From: Flavobacteriales bacterium
GTDB taxonomy: Bacteria > Bacteroidota > Bacteroidia > Flavobacteriales_F > PHOS-HE28
Reading direction: 5' to 3'
Assembly (NCBI GenBank): GCA_016712535.1
Contig: JADJQW010000002.1
Span: 434,001 to 498,000 of the forward strand
DNA length: 64,000 bases
The notes beneath the pieces were generated by a model, which had not been told where the DNA came from, ran no database searches, and worked only from the letters and a program-made list of their open reading frames with translations. Position numbers and translations under genes: made by a program. Of the stretch, positions 24,302-31,855 are shown one piece after another. Each line of letters begins with the position of its first letter. Position 1 is the stretch's first letter.

Positions 24302-24882
24302 TACAAGCGGTGCTCGCGGATGTAGTCGAGCACGGCCGGGGCCAAGGTGCCCACCGGGATCCGGCCCGCCGAGAGCTCCTCGCGCATCCGGGTCGATGAG
24401 GTATCCATCACCGGCGCGCCGTGCAGTGCCATGATTCGCGGATGCTCATGGAATGCCGACATGGCTTGGTGCAGGTCGGCGCCAGGCCGGGGGTACACGA
24501 GCAGGTGGTGGTGCGCGAGGATTCCCTCAGGGTCCTTCCAGCGGCTCAGGCTCGCGAGGTTGTCGCTCCCGATGATCAGCACGAACCGATGCTCGGGCCA
24601 ATGCTCGCGCATGGCCCTCAGGGTGTCCACCGTATAGCTCGGCGTCGGTTGGCCCAGCTCGAAATCGCATACCGCGATGCCGGTGCGTCCTTCGATGGCC
24701 AGCCGCGACATGGCTACGCGATGGTGATCGGCACTGATCGGCTGGTGCCGCTTGAAAGGATTGAGCGGGGTAACCACCAGCCACACCTGGTCGAGGCCCT
24801 GGGTGCGGAGCATGTGCTCGGCCACGGCGACATGCGCCCTGTGCGGCGGGTCGAATGTGCCGAAGAGCAGTCCGACCTTCAT
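24292..24882 (-). CDS. nadD: Nicotinate-nucleotide adenylyltransferase
   Basis: The 196-residue enzyme adenylates NaMN to deamido-NAD in NAD synthesis. The nucleotidyltransferase signature GTFDPPHRAHVAVAEHM (variant of GxFxPxHxGH) opens the protein; ELGQPTPSYTVDTL and FVLIIGSDNLASLSRW follow. The ISSTxIR-type motif appears as DTSSTRMREELSAG. The start overlaps the gmk stop by four bases (ATGA), so it is the last gene of a yicC-gmk-nadD operon. Confidence 0.95.
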   Translation of the reverse strand: MKVGLLFGTFDPPHRAHVAVAEHMLRTQGLDQVWLVVTPLNPFKRHQPISADHHRVAMSRLAIEGRTGIAVCDFELGQPTPSYTVDTLRAMREHWPEHRFVLIIGSDNLASLSRWKDPEGILAHHHLLVYPRPGADLHQAMSAFHEHPRIMALHGAPVMDTSSTRMREELSAGRIPVGTLAPAVLDYIREHRLYQS

Positions 24883-25445
24883 CGGGAAAGGAAATCGCGC
24901 ACCAGCGCCTCGGCTTCGGCGCAGGCACCGATGAGGTCGTCGTTCACCACGGTGCGGTCGAAGCGCGTCGCGTAGGTGAGTTCGTGCGCGGCTTTGCCCA
25001 CGCGTTTCGCGAGGCTCTCCGGCGTTTCCGTGCCGCGGGCACTCAAGCGATGCTCCAAGGCTTGCAACGATGGGGGCGCGATGAACAGCGCCAGCGCATC
25101 CTCACCGAATTCCTTCTTCAGGTTGAGCCCGCCCTCCACATCCACATCGAACACCGGATGCCGGCCTTCGCCCTGGATCCTCAGCACCTCATCGCGCAGG
25201 GTGCCATAGTATCGGCCGGGGTACACCTCTTCCCATTCCACGAATTCGTTGGCGGCGATGCGGCGCTTGAATTCCTCTTCTGAAAGGAACCAGTAATCGT
25301 GGCCGTCGCGCTCGCTGGCGCGCATGGGCCGCGTGGTGGCGCTCACGCTGAAGGCAAGGCCCAGCCCGCGATCCATCAGGTGCCGAACGATGGTGGTCTT
25401 GCCAGCGCCCGAAGGGGCCGATACGATGATGGCCTTGCCCTTCAT
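24879..25445 (-). CDS. gmk: Guanylate kinase
   Basis: The 188-residue enzyme phosphorylates GMP to GDP. The P-loop APSGAGKTTI, the GMP-binding SVSATTRPMRASERDG and DYWFLSEEEF, the VDVEGGLNLKK strand and LSARGTETPESLAKR lid are all present. The ATG at 25445 overlaps the yicC stop by one base (TGATG). Length is normal. Confidence 0.97.
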   Translation of the reverse strand: MKGKAIIVSAPSGAGKTTIVRHLMDRGLGLAFSVSATTRPMRASERDGHDYWFLSEEEFKRRIAANEFVEWEEVYPGRYYGTLRDEVLRIQGEGRHPVFDVDVEGGLNLKKEFGEDALALFIAPPSLQALEHRLSARGTETPESLAKRVGKAAHELTYATRFDRTVVNDDLIGACAEAEALVRDFLSR

Positions 25446-26314
25446 CAGAGCACGTTGAGCAATTGCTCCTTCACCTTTTCCAGTTCGTCCTTCATGCGCA
25501 CCACCAGGTGCTGCATGGAGGCATCATTGGCCTTGGAGCCGATGGTGTTGATCTCGCGGCCCATCTCCTGCGCGATGAAGCCGAGCTTGCGGCCTTGCGG
25601 CTCCGTCAGCGCGAGCGTCTCGGCGAAGTGACCGCAATGCGCGCTCAGGCGCACCTTCTCCTCGGTGATGTCGAGCTTCTCCAGGTAGTAGATCAGCTCC
25701 TGCTCGAAGCGCGACTCGTCCACTTCGGCCTTCAGGTCGGCGAGCTTGCCGCGCAGGCGCTCGCGCGTGCGGTCCTGGCGGCCGGCATCGAGCGCGGCCA
25801 CTTGATCGAGCAGCGATGCGATGCCTTGTGCGCGCTGCTTCAGTTCCGTTTCGAGCTTGGCGCCCTCGTTGGCGCGGAAGGCCTTGAAGGAACGGAGCGC
25901 GTCAGCCACGAGCGCGCGCACGCCGGACCATTCCTCGTCGTCGGCGCGGTCGCTGGTGGTGGTGCTCACATCGGGCAGGCGCAGCACTTGCGCGAAGAGG
26001 TCGGTGCTGACTTCCGGCGCGGCCTCGTCTCGGATGGCCTTCAGCTCGGCATAATAAGCTGCTATCAGCTCGCGGTCGAAGCTGGTGTGCTTGGTGGCGT
26101 GCAGCGATTCGGCGCTCACGAACACATCCACTTTGCCGCGCACGAGCTCTTCGCCCAGCGCTTGCCGCAGCTCCTGCTCACGATCGCGGTAGATGCTGGG
26201 CAGCTTCAGCAAGAGGTCGAGCTGCTTGCTGTTGAGCGCGCGGATCTCGACGGTGACCTTGCGGTCCTTCACCACGCCCTCGGCGCGGCCGAAGCCGGTC
26301 ATGGATAAGAGCAT
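25445..26314 (-). CDS. yicC: YicC-family endoribonuclease
   Basis: The 289-residue YicC/YloC protein has the conserved N-terminus MLLSMTGFGRAEG and VEIRALNSKQLDL, plus the C-terminal DUF1732 block with HCGHFAETLALTEPQGRKL and GFIAQEMGREINTIGSK. E. coli YicC is an endoribonuclease acting on small RNAs. An in-frame extension to 26422 was rejected because the conserved protein begins at ATG 26314, 17 nt after a TACATTTG box. It is the first gene of the operon with gmk and nadD, an arrangement conserved in Bacteroidota. Confidence 0.94.
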   Translation of the reverse strand: MLLSMTGFGRAEGVVKDRKVTVEIRALNSKQLDLLLKLPSIYRDREQELRQALGEELVRGKVDVFVSAESLHATKHTSFDRELIAAYYAELKAIRDEAAPEVSTDLFAQVLRLPDVSTTTSDRADDEEWSGVRALVADALRSFKAFRANEGAKLETELKQRAQGIASLLDQVAALDAGRQDRTRERLRGKLADLKAEVDESRFEQELIYYLEKLDITEEKVRLSAHCGHFAETLALTEPQGRKLGFIAQEMGREINTIGSKANDASMQHLVVRMKDELEKVKEQLLNVL

Positions 26315-26331
26315 GCGTTCTGTTGAGGCGT

Positions 26332-26339
26332 CAAATGTA
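26332..26339 (-). promoter_or_regulatory. Promoter -7 box TACATTTG for yicC-gmk-nadD
   Basis: An exact TAnnTTTG match, 17 nt upstream of ATG 26314. Confidence 0.55.
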
Positions 26340-26346
26340 CCCGGAC

Positions 26347-27270
26347 CTACTTCACCCGATCCGCGCGGCTCACCAGATGAACGCCCGTGAAGATCAGCGC
26401 TGCGCAAAGGCCCTGCTGCCAACCGATGGAGGCGTCATATGAACCCGGGATGCCTATGCGCTCTGGGCCGATGCGCATGAAGAGCCAGGTGATCGCCGCC
26501 GCGAGCACCGGCTGCATGTACACATAGATGCCCACCACGCTCGGGCTCACCACCCCCAGTGCCCAAGTGTTCAGCAGGTAGGCCACGAAGGTGACCATGA
26601 CCACCACGAAGGCCATGGCCAGGATCACGGGAGCGCTGAGCGACGACCAGGCCACTTCATCGAACTCGCCCAAGCCGAATGGCAGCACGATCACCAACCC
26701 GATCAAAAAGCACCACGACATCACCGTCACGGCCGAGTACGTGCGCATGAGCGGCTTCACCAGGACGAGGTAGAGGCCGTAGCTGATGGCGTTGATCAGG
26801 ATGAATGCGTCGCCCAGCATGGTGGCTCCTGAAGCCATGCCCGTCGGCTTCAGCAGGATCAGCGCGAGCGCACCCGCAGCGCCGAGCAGCACGCCGAGCA
26901 GCTTCGTCCGCGTGATGCGCTCGCCGATGAGCACGCCGGAGAGCACCAGCACCAGGATGGGCGTGGCCACCATGATGATGCTCGCGTTGATCGGCGAGGT
27001 GCGCATGAGGCCGTGGAAGAACATGAGCTGATTGAGCGCCACGCCGAACACCGCGCATAGGAGCAGGCGCCCCGCATCGGACCAGGCCACGCGCTCCGGC
27101 CGCAGCGCGCGCAACAGCCAGAAGAGCAGCGCGGCCCCGATCACGCGCAGCAGGATGAAGCCGCTGGCGCCGATCACCGCCGGCATCAGCCCTTTGGCCA
27201 CGACGTAGTTGATGCCATAAATGGCATTCACCGCGAAGAGGGCGAGGTGGGCGCGCGATCGGCGGTCCAT
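26347..27270 (-). CDS. EamA-family drug/metabolite transporter
   Basis: The 307-residue inner-membrane protein has ten hydrophobic helices in two EamA repeats (for example FAVNAIYGINYVVAKGLMP, IIMVATPILVLVLSGVLIGE and AISYGLYLVLVKPLM). It would export or exchange a small metabolite; the substrate cannot be told. The ATG at 27270 has a CACTTTCG box (27280-27287) nine bases upstream, a variant of the local promoter box. The gene is divergent from the YbhN-like gene, the two starts being only 49 bases apart. Confidence 0.85.
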   Translation of the reverse strand: MDRRSRAHLALFAVNAIYGINYVVAKGLMPAVIGASGFILLRVIGAALLFWLLRALRPERVAWSDAGRLLLCAVFGVALNQLMFFHGLMRTSPINASIIMVATPILVLVLSGVLIGERITRTKLLGVLLGAAGALALILLKPTGMASGATMLGDAFILINAISYGLYLVLVKPLMRTYSAVTVMSWCFLIGLVIVLPFGLGEFDEVAWSSLSAPVILAMAFVVVMVTFVAYLLNTWALGVVSPSVVGIYVYMQPVLAAAITWLFMRIGPERIGIPGSYDASIGWQQGLCAALIFTGVHLVSRADRVK

Positions 27271-27295
27271 GTGCGGCGGCGAAAGTGCGCACGGA

Positions 27296-27303
27296 TACCT
27301 TTA
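27296..27303 (+). promoter_or_regulatory. Promoter -7 box TACCTTTA for the YbhN-like gene
   Basis: The box lies 16 nt before the ATG at 27320 in a 49-base divergent intergenic region; the opposite gene has CACTTTCG at 27280-27287. Confidence 0.45.
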
Positions 27304-27319
27304 GCCCGAACCCAGAGCG

Positions 27320-28522
27320 ATGGAGCGCAGCGCGCAGGCAGCCGAACAGGATTTCCGCAGCACCTTCCGGCTGCGCCGCGTGCTCATCCCCATCCTCATC
27401 GGCATCGTGGCGGCGGGCTGGCTCCTTTGGCGCGATCTGGCCAAGGAGCGCTACGAGCGCATCGGCGAAGGATCGGGAGATCACACCTGGCACGACGCCA
27501 ACGGCAATGGCATCGTGGACGTGGCCGACCCTGCAGAGTTCACCGAGGTGGGCAGTGGTCTGGGCGACTACCGGCGCATGACCGCCCGCGAAACGCTCGG
27601 CAGCATCAACTGGACCTGGCACAGCACCGGCTGGATCTTGATCGCGCTAGTGGCCACGGCCTTCCGCGACCTCGGCTACATCTACCGCATCCGCGTGCTC
27701 AGCGATGGCCACTTGAGCTGGAGGCAGAGCTTCAATGTCACCTTCCTCTGGGAATTCGCGTCGGCGCTCACGCCTTCTGTGGTGGGAGGCAGCGGCGTGG
27801 CCATGTTCATCATCGGGCGTGAAGGCATCGCGCTGGGCCGGGCGACGGCCATCGTGCTGGTCACCGCCCTGATGGATGAGCTGTTCTATGTGATCATGGT
27901 CCCAATGGTCTTCCTCGCTGTGGGCATGGATCATCTCTTCCCGGATTCGCTCGACCACGCCTTTTGGGGATTGCCGGTGCGCACCATCTTCTGGGCGGGC
28001 TACGGATTCATCCTCCTGCTGGTGGCCATCATCTTCTACAGTGTCTTCTTCCGGCCCCGCGCATTCAAATGGCTCTTGCTGCGCGTGTTCAAGCTGCCCT
28101 TCCTGCGCCGTTGGCGGCCGCAGGTGGTGAAGGTGGGCGAGGATATCGAGGTCACGGGCCTCGAATTGCGCGGCAAGCCCAAACGCTTCTGGGCGAAGGC
28201 TTTCGGTGCCACCTGCTTCTCGTGGGCCAGCCGCTTCCTGGTCATCAACCTCATCACAGCGGCCTTCTTCGCCGTGGATGACCACCTGCTCCTGTACGCA
28301 CGACAGTTGATCATGTGGGTGATCCTGCTCATCAGTCCCACTCCGGGGGGCAGCGGCATCGCCGAGATCGCTTTCGCGGGCTTTTTCCGCGACCTGCTTC
28401 CTACGGTTGGCTTCCTCGGTGCCATCGCCATCCTGTGGCGGTTGCTCAGCTATTATATCTACCTCTTCATGGGCATGGTGATCCTTCCGCGCTGGTGGCG
28501 GAAGACGGCATCCAAGGGATAG
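27320..28522 (+). CDS. YbhN/LPG-synthase-TM family membrane protein with EF-hand-like loop
   Basis: The 400-residue polytopic protein belongs to the lysylphosphatidylglycerol synthetase transmembrane/UPF0104 family: WEFASALTPSVVGGSGVAMF and LLISPTPGGSGIAEIAFAGF are its paired signature segments. The first helix spans ~20-38. The loop before helix 2 contains DANGNGIVDVAD (D59 to D70), spaced like a calcium-binding EF-hand or dockerin loop; I do not know this as a family feature. Members are implicated in lipid handling or flipping. The soluble acyltransferase part of MprF is absent. The substrate is unknown. Confidence 0.82.
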   Translation: MERSAQAAEQDFRSTFRLRRVLIPILIGIVAAGWLLWRDLAKERYERIGEGSGDHTWHDANGNGIVDVADPAEFTEVGSGLGDYRRMTARETLGSINWTWHSTGWILIALVATAFRDLGYIYRIRVLSDGHLSWRQSFNVTFLWEFASALTPSVVGGSGVAMFIIGREGIALGRATAIVLVTALMDELFYVIMVPMVFLAVGMDHLFPDSLDHAFWGLPVRTIFWAGYGFILLLVAIIFYSVFFRPRAFKWLLLRVFKLPFLRRWRPQVVKVGEDIEVTGLELRGKPKRFWAKAFGATCFSWASRFLVINLITAAFFAVDDHLLLYARQLIMWVILLISPTPGGSGIAEIAFAGFFRDLLPTVGFLGAIAILWRLLSYYIYLFMGMVILPRWWRKTASKG

Positions 28523-28527
28523 CCCTC

Positions 28528-28535
28528 TACCTTCG
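28528..28535 (+). promoter_or_regulatory. Promoter -7 box TACCTTCG for purQ
   Basis: The box lies 39 nt before the purQ ATG at 28575 and 5 bases after the preceding stop. Confidence 0.45.
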
Positions 28536-28574
28536 GCCCCGCGCCTCCGGCAACAAGTCTTCGGCGCGCCCTGC

Positions 28575-29264
28575 ATGAAATTCGGCGTCGTCACCTTTCC
28601 CGGGAGCAATTGTGATGAGGACATGATCCACGTGCTGGAGAAGCACTTCCAGCAGCCGGTGGAGCGCCTCTGGCACAAGGAGCACGACCTCAAGGGTGTG
28701 GACATGGTGGTGCTGCCCGGCGGCTTCAGCTATGGAGACTACCTGCGCAGCGGCGCCATCGCGCGCTTCTCGCCCATCATGCAGGAGGTGGCAGCCCACG
28801 CCAAGAAGGGCGGACTCGTTTTCGGTGTGTGCAACGGGTTCCAAGTGCTCTGTGAAGCGGGCCTCGTTCCCGGCGCTTTGCTGCACAATGCCGGACAGAA
28901 ATTCATCTCGAAGAACGTCTTCATCCGTCGCGGCACGGGCGATACCGCGCTCACGAATGCGGTGCCCGACAAGGCGCTGAGGATCCCCATCGCCCACGGC
29001 GAAGGCCGCTACCACGCCGACGCCGATACGCTGAAGGCCCTGAAGGACAGCGACCGCATCCTCTTCCGCTATTGCGACGAGCAGGGCAAGGTGACCGAGG
29101 AGGCCAACCCTAACGGCAGCAAGGACAACATCGCCGGTGTGTGCAACAAGGGCCGCAATGTCTTCGGCATGATGCCGCACCCGGAGCGGGCGTGCGATGA
29201 GCGTTTGGGGAATACCGACGGGCGCAGCCTCTTCGAGTCGCTGCTGAAGGGAGTGATGGCCTGA
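28575..29264 (+). CDS. purQ: Phosphoribosylformylglycinamidine synthase subunit PurQ
   Basis: The 229-residue class I glutaminase supplies ammonia for FGAM synthesis in purine biosynthesis and works with small-form PurL and PurS, which are not in this window. The nucleophile motif is GVCNGFQVL, the oxyanion region LPGGFSYGDYLRSGA, and the His/Glu dyad MMPHPERA. The N-terminus FGVVTFPGSNCDEDM is typical. It ends base to base with the convergent CotH gene. Confidence 0.95.
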   Translation: MKFGVVTFPGSNCDEDMIHVLEKHFQQPVERLWHKEHDLKGVDMVVLPGGFSYGDYLRSGAIARFSPIMQEVAAHAKKGGLVFGVCNGFQVLCEAGLVPGALLHNAGQKFISKNVFIRRGTGDTALTNAVPDKALRIPIAHGEGRYHADADTLKALKDSDRILFRYCDEQGKVTEEANPNGSKDNIAGVCNKGRNVFGMMPHPERACDERLGNTDGRSLFESLLKGVMA

Positions 29265-31307
29265 TCAAGGCACCACGCTCCTGAGCACCGGCCTCAGGCT
29301 CTTCGTCTTCCACAGGTCGATCGTACCAGAAGCTGGGGCAAGGTCGGCGCCCTTCCAGCCTGCGAACTCGTGCCCGGCTGCAACGCGCAGCTCGATGCGC
29401 ACAGGTACGCCATCGAAGCAGCGCATGGTGTGTTTCCCCGGTGAGAGCTGCAAACCTTCGATCAGCAGTTCGCCTTGATCCGCGCGAGGTGCCTCTACGA
29501 CTGCTTCGCGCAAGCGCCGCCCCGTATGCTTGGCCAGGTGTGCGAATAGATGCACAGGCCGTTGCGCCGCGAAGCCTTTCATCTCGGCGAGTGATGCTTC
29601 CGGCGTGGGCATGTCGAGCTGCAGGTCCCAGCGCTTGAAGTCGGCGGCGAGTTCGGCGGCATGCGCGCGGTAGAGGCTGTCGGCTATGGCGGGGACCAGT
29701 GCGAACGCGGTCGCCTGCAGCGCGGTGATGCGCGCCAGCAGACGCTGCTGCAAGTCCGTGTGCGCGAGAAGTTGCGGCACGAAGGGCGTTTCGGGCAGCA
29801 CGGCCAGCGTCATGCGCTGTACGCTGTTCTCGTTCGGCGGCGCCCACAGGTCCATGTCGAAGAGCACCCAGCGCCAGCGGCCATCGCGCTCACGTGGCCG
29901 ATAGCAACGCACGTTCAGCTCATGATCGGCGCGGCCTGTCCACAGGTCGATGCACGCGAGGTCGATGAGGCTGCGCGTGTCGATCATGGCCTCGATGCTG
30001 TCGACGGATGCTCCTTGCACAAGCAGTTCATGCGACCGGAGGAAGTGGTCGTCCTTGCCGCTGCGCTCGGTGGCGGCTGGTCCTTCCAGCACATCAAGCG
30101 CCTCCGAGCCGCTGCGCTGTTTCAGCCATTCGGCATCCTTTGCGGGCATCCAGCGGTAGAGGCCCCAGTAGTCGCCGTTGAGATAGAGTGGCTTCGCTAC
30201 GGAGGGCTGCACGAGCAGGTGCAGGTTGAAGCGCTGCACGAGCTGCTCCATCACTGCGTTGCGCAGGAATGCGTTCGGAGAGGCATCGGCGCGGAGGACG
30301 CCCTCATGCACGCGCGTGCCATCGCTGAATGCGAAGCCGCCCTCCGGACTGTCGTAGCGATCACGCGCGTGCAGCTTAAAGGAGCGCTTGCCCAGGCTGC
30401 GCGAGCCGCTTCCGAAGAGTCGCGCGCCAACAGGCTCCGCAACGCTGTCGATGCGGAAAATGGCGCTGCGCTCCCAAGCCAACCCACGCCGCGTGTGATT
30501 CTGCGCCGCGCCGGGGTTATAGATGCCGGTGCTGTCACTCCAGAGGTCTTGCGGGTCGAGCGCGAGTGTGAAGCCATCGCCAGCGTGTCCGTTCGCAGGA
30601 ACAAGGAGCACTGCTTCCTCGCCAATCAAGAGCTCCTTTTGTACAGCGATGGCGCGCACAACGCTGCCGGGTGCAATGTCAACGGGCTCAGAGTACTGGG
30701 CCGCGACACTATCGTGCGGATCGCTGCCATCAATGGTGTAGCGGACTTCGCCTTCCGCAGTTGCGATCAAGCGGCCTTGCGCATCGAGCTCGAGTTGCGG
30801 CTCACGGCTGAAGCTGCGTGCGAAGCCCACCGGCCGGTTCGCTTCACCCGGCGTGGGTTGCGCGAAGAGGCTCCAGGCCTTGTGGCCATCGGGCATGCGG
30901 CCGATGCTGGTGTTGGCGCGCAACGCGGGATAGGTGAAGAGGTCGGCGATGCTCAATCCATCGGGTGCGATCAACAGCACCGCGCCTCCTTGCTTCTCCA
31001 AGGTGAAGCCGAGATGTTCCGGACCGCGGTCGGGTTTCGCGTCGCACAGCAAAAGCAGTTGGCCCTTGGCCGGAATGCGCAGCGGCGCATCGATCACGTG
31101 CTGCTTGCCGTTGATCGCGATGCGCCAACCCAGGAGGTCGATCGGCTTCGTGCCGGTGTTGAAGAGCTCGATCCAATCGGGGCTGTGCCCATCGGCATCA
31201 ACGTAGCAGCCGTGGTTGCTGGCGCAGAGCTCGTTGATGAGCGGAGTGATTTGCGCACTGGCATGAGAGACGCTCAGAAAGGCCAGTGTTGCGATCAGGA
31301 TCCTCAC
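29265..31307 (-). CDS. Secreted lamin-tail and CotH-domain protein
   Basis: The 680-residue protein has a signal peptide (ILIATLAFLSVSHASAQ) and an LTD domain (~20-155, ITPLINELCASNHG...SPDWIELFNTG). A chitobiase-type/Fn3-like segment (VRYTIDGSDPHDSV) and a CotH kinase-like domain (~240-560, with GSGSRSLGKRSFKLHARDRY, LYLNGDYWGLYRWM and WRWVLFDMDLW) follow. The C-terminus is beta-rich, without a recognised T9SS motif. CotH-like proteins phosphorylate secreted proteins in spore formers; the role in Bacteroidota is unknown. The start codon appears to be GTG (31307), 10 bases after the toxin gene stop, so it may lie in the toxin-antitoxin transcript. Confidence 0.8.
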   Translation of the reverse strand: MRILIATLAFLSVSHASAQITPLINELCASNHGCYVDADGHSPDWIELFNTGTKPIDLLGWRIAINGKQHVIDAPLRIPAKGQLLLLCDAKPDRGPEHLGFTLEKQGGAVLLIAPDGLSIADLFTYPALRANTSIGRMPDGHKAWSLFAQPTPGEANRPVGFARSFSREPQLELDAQGRLIATAEGEVRYTIDGSDPHDSVAAQYSEPVDIAPGSVVRAIAVQKELLIGEEAVLLVPANGHAGDGFTLALDPQDLWSDSTGIYNPGAAQNHTRRGLAWERSAIFRIDSVAEPVGARLFGSGSRSLGKRSFKLHARDRYDSPEGGFAFSDGTRVHEGVLRADASPNAFLRNAVMEQLVQRFNLHLLVQPSVAKPLYLNGDYWGLYRWMPAKDAEWLKQRSGSEALDVLEGPAATERSGKDDHFLRSHELLVQGASVDSIEAMIDTRSLIDLACIDLWTGRADHELNVRCYRPRERDGRWRWVLFDMDLWAPPNENSVQRMTLAVLPETPFVPQLLAHTDLQQRLLARITALQATAFALVPAIADSLYRAHAAELAADFKRWDLQLDMPTPEASLAEMKGFAAQRPVHLFAHLAKHTGRRLREAVVEAPRADQGELLIEGLQLSPGKHTMRCFDGVPVRIELRVAAGHEFAGWKGADLAPASGTIDLWKTKSLRPVLRSVVP

Positions 31308-31317
31308 AGCGTGGTGA

Positions 31318-31617
31318 TCAAACCTCCGAAATCCGGCGTTTGCCGGGATGCTGACGTGTATCCCAGAATCCCACGATCTGAAGCTCCGTGCCTTTGATCC
31401 GGAAGCACATCAGGTTGTGCTTCGTGACCAGCGCTTCCCGTGTCCCCTTTCTTCCTTTGCGAGACATTCCGGGGAAAATGCGCAACATGCGAATGGTCGA
31501 GTCGGTCTTGCGCACGAAGTTCTGCGCATCGCGCTCCGACCAGGTCGCCCGCAGGTAAGCGACTACTTGGTGGAAACTCGCTTCTGCCGTTGGCGACCAG
31601 CGGACGGTTTCAACCAT
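31318..31617 (-). CDS. RelE/ParE-family toxin
   Basis: The 99-residue protein matches ParE/RelE toxins: N-terminal VRWSPTAEASFHQVVAYL, the middle MLRIFPGMSRKG, and the C-terminal strand pair LMCFRIKGTELQIVGFWDTRQHP. ParE types inhibit gyrase and RelE types cleave mRNA; the conserved final W/D-R-Q segment favours the ParE side, but this cannot be settled. Its start lies inside the antitoxin gene (55 bases shared), typical of antitoxin-first type II modules. Confidence 0.85.
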   Translation of the reverse strand: MVETVRWSPTAEASFHQVVAYLRATWSERDAQNFVRKTDSTIRMLRIFPGMSRKGRKGTREALVTKHNLMCFRIKGTELQIVGFWDTRQHPGKRRISEV

Positions 31618-31835
31618 TTGGAATAGCGTGCCATGACCTGCTCGTGAGATTTGCCTTCCGCTCTATCGAGCTCATTCAAACTGCGCTCGATCATGGCCTG
31701 TACCTCCGGGCTCTTCTCGCCCCACAGGACAGAAGGTTCTGATGCGAGATAGGCACTTACATTTTCAAGGATGGCTTCATCCTCCAATGCAAGCACTTTC
31801 CTGACGATGGCAAGCTTGGTCTTGTCTGTGTTCAT
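31563..31835 (-). CDS. Antitoxin of the RelE/ParE module
   Basis: The 90-residue, largely helical protein precedes and overlaps the toxin gene. The N-terminal part (TKLAIVRKVLALEDEAILEN) resembles the addiction-module helices seen in many Bacteroidota antitoxins, while the basic C-terminus (KWLKPSAGRQRQKRVSTK) would wrap the toxin. No clear ribbon-helix-helix or HTH domain is seen. A perfect-consensus promoter box sits at 31846-31853. Identity rests mainly on position next to the toxin. Confidence 0.75.
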   Translation of the reverse strand: MNTDKTKLAIVRKVLALEDEAILENVSAYLASEPSVLWGEKSPEVQAMIERSLNELDRAEGKSHEQVMARYSKWLKPSAGRQRQKRVSTK

Positions 31836-31845
31836 GGCAGCTCAA

Positions 31846-31853
31846 CAAACATA
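31846..31853 (-). promoter_or_regulatory. Promoter -7 box TATGTTTG for the toxin-antitoxin pair
   Basis: An exact TAnnTTTG match squeezed into the 20 bases between the metG stop (31856) and the antitoxin ATG (31835). Confidence 0.55.
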
Positions 31854-31855
31854 GC

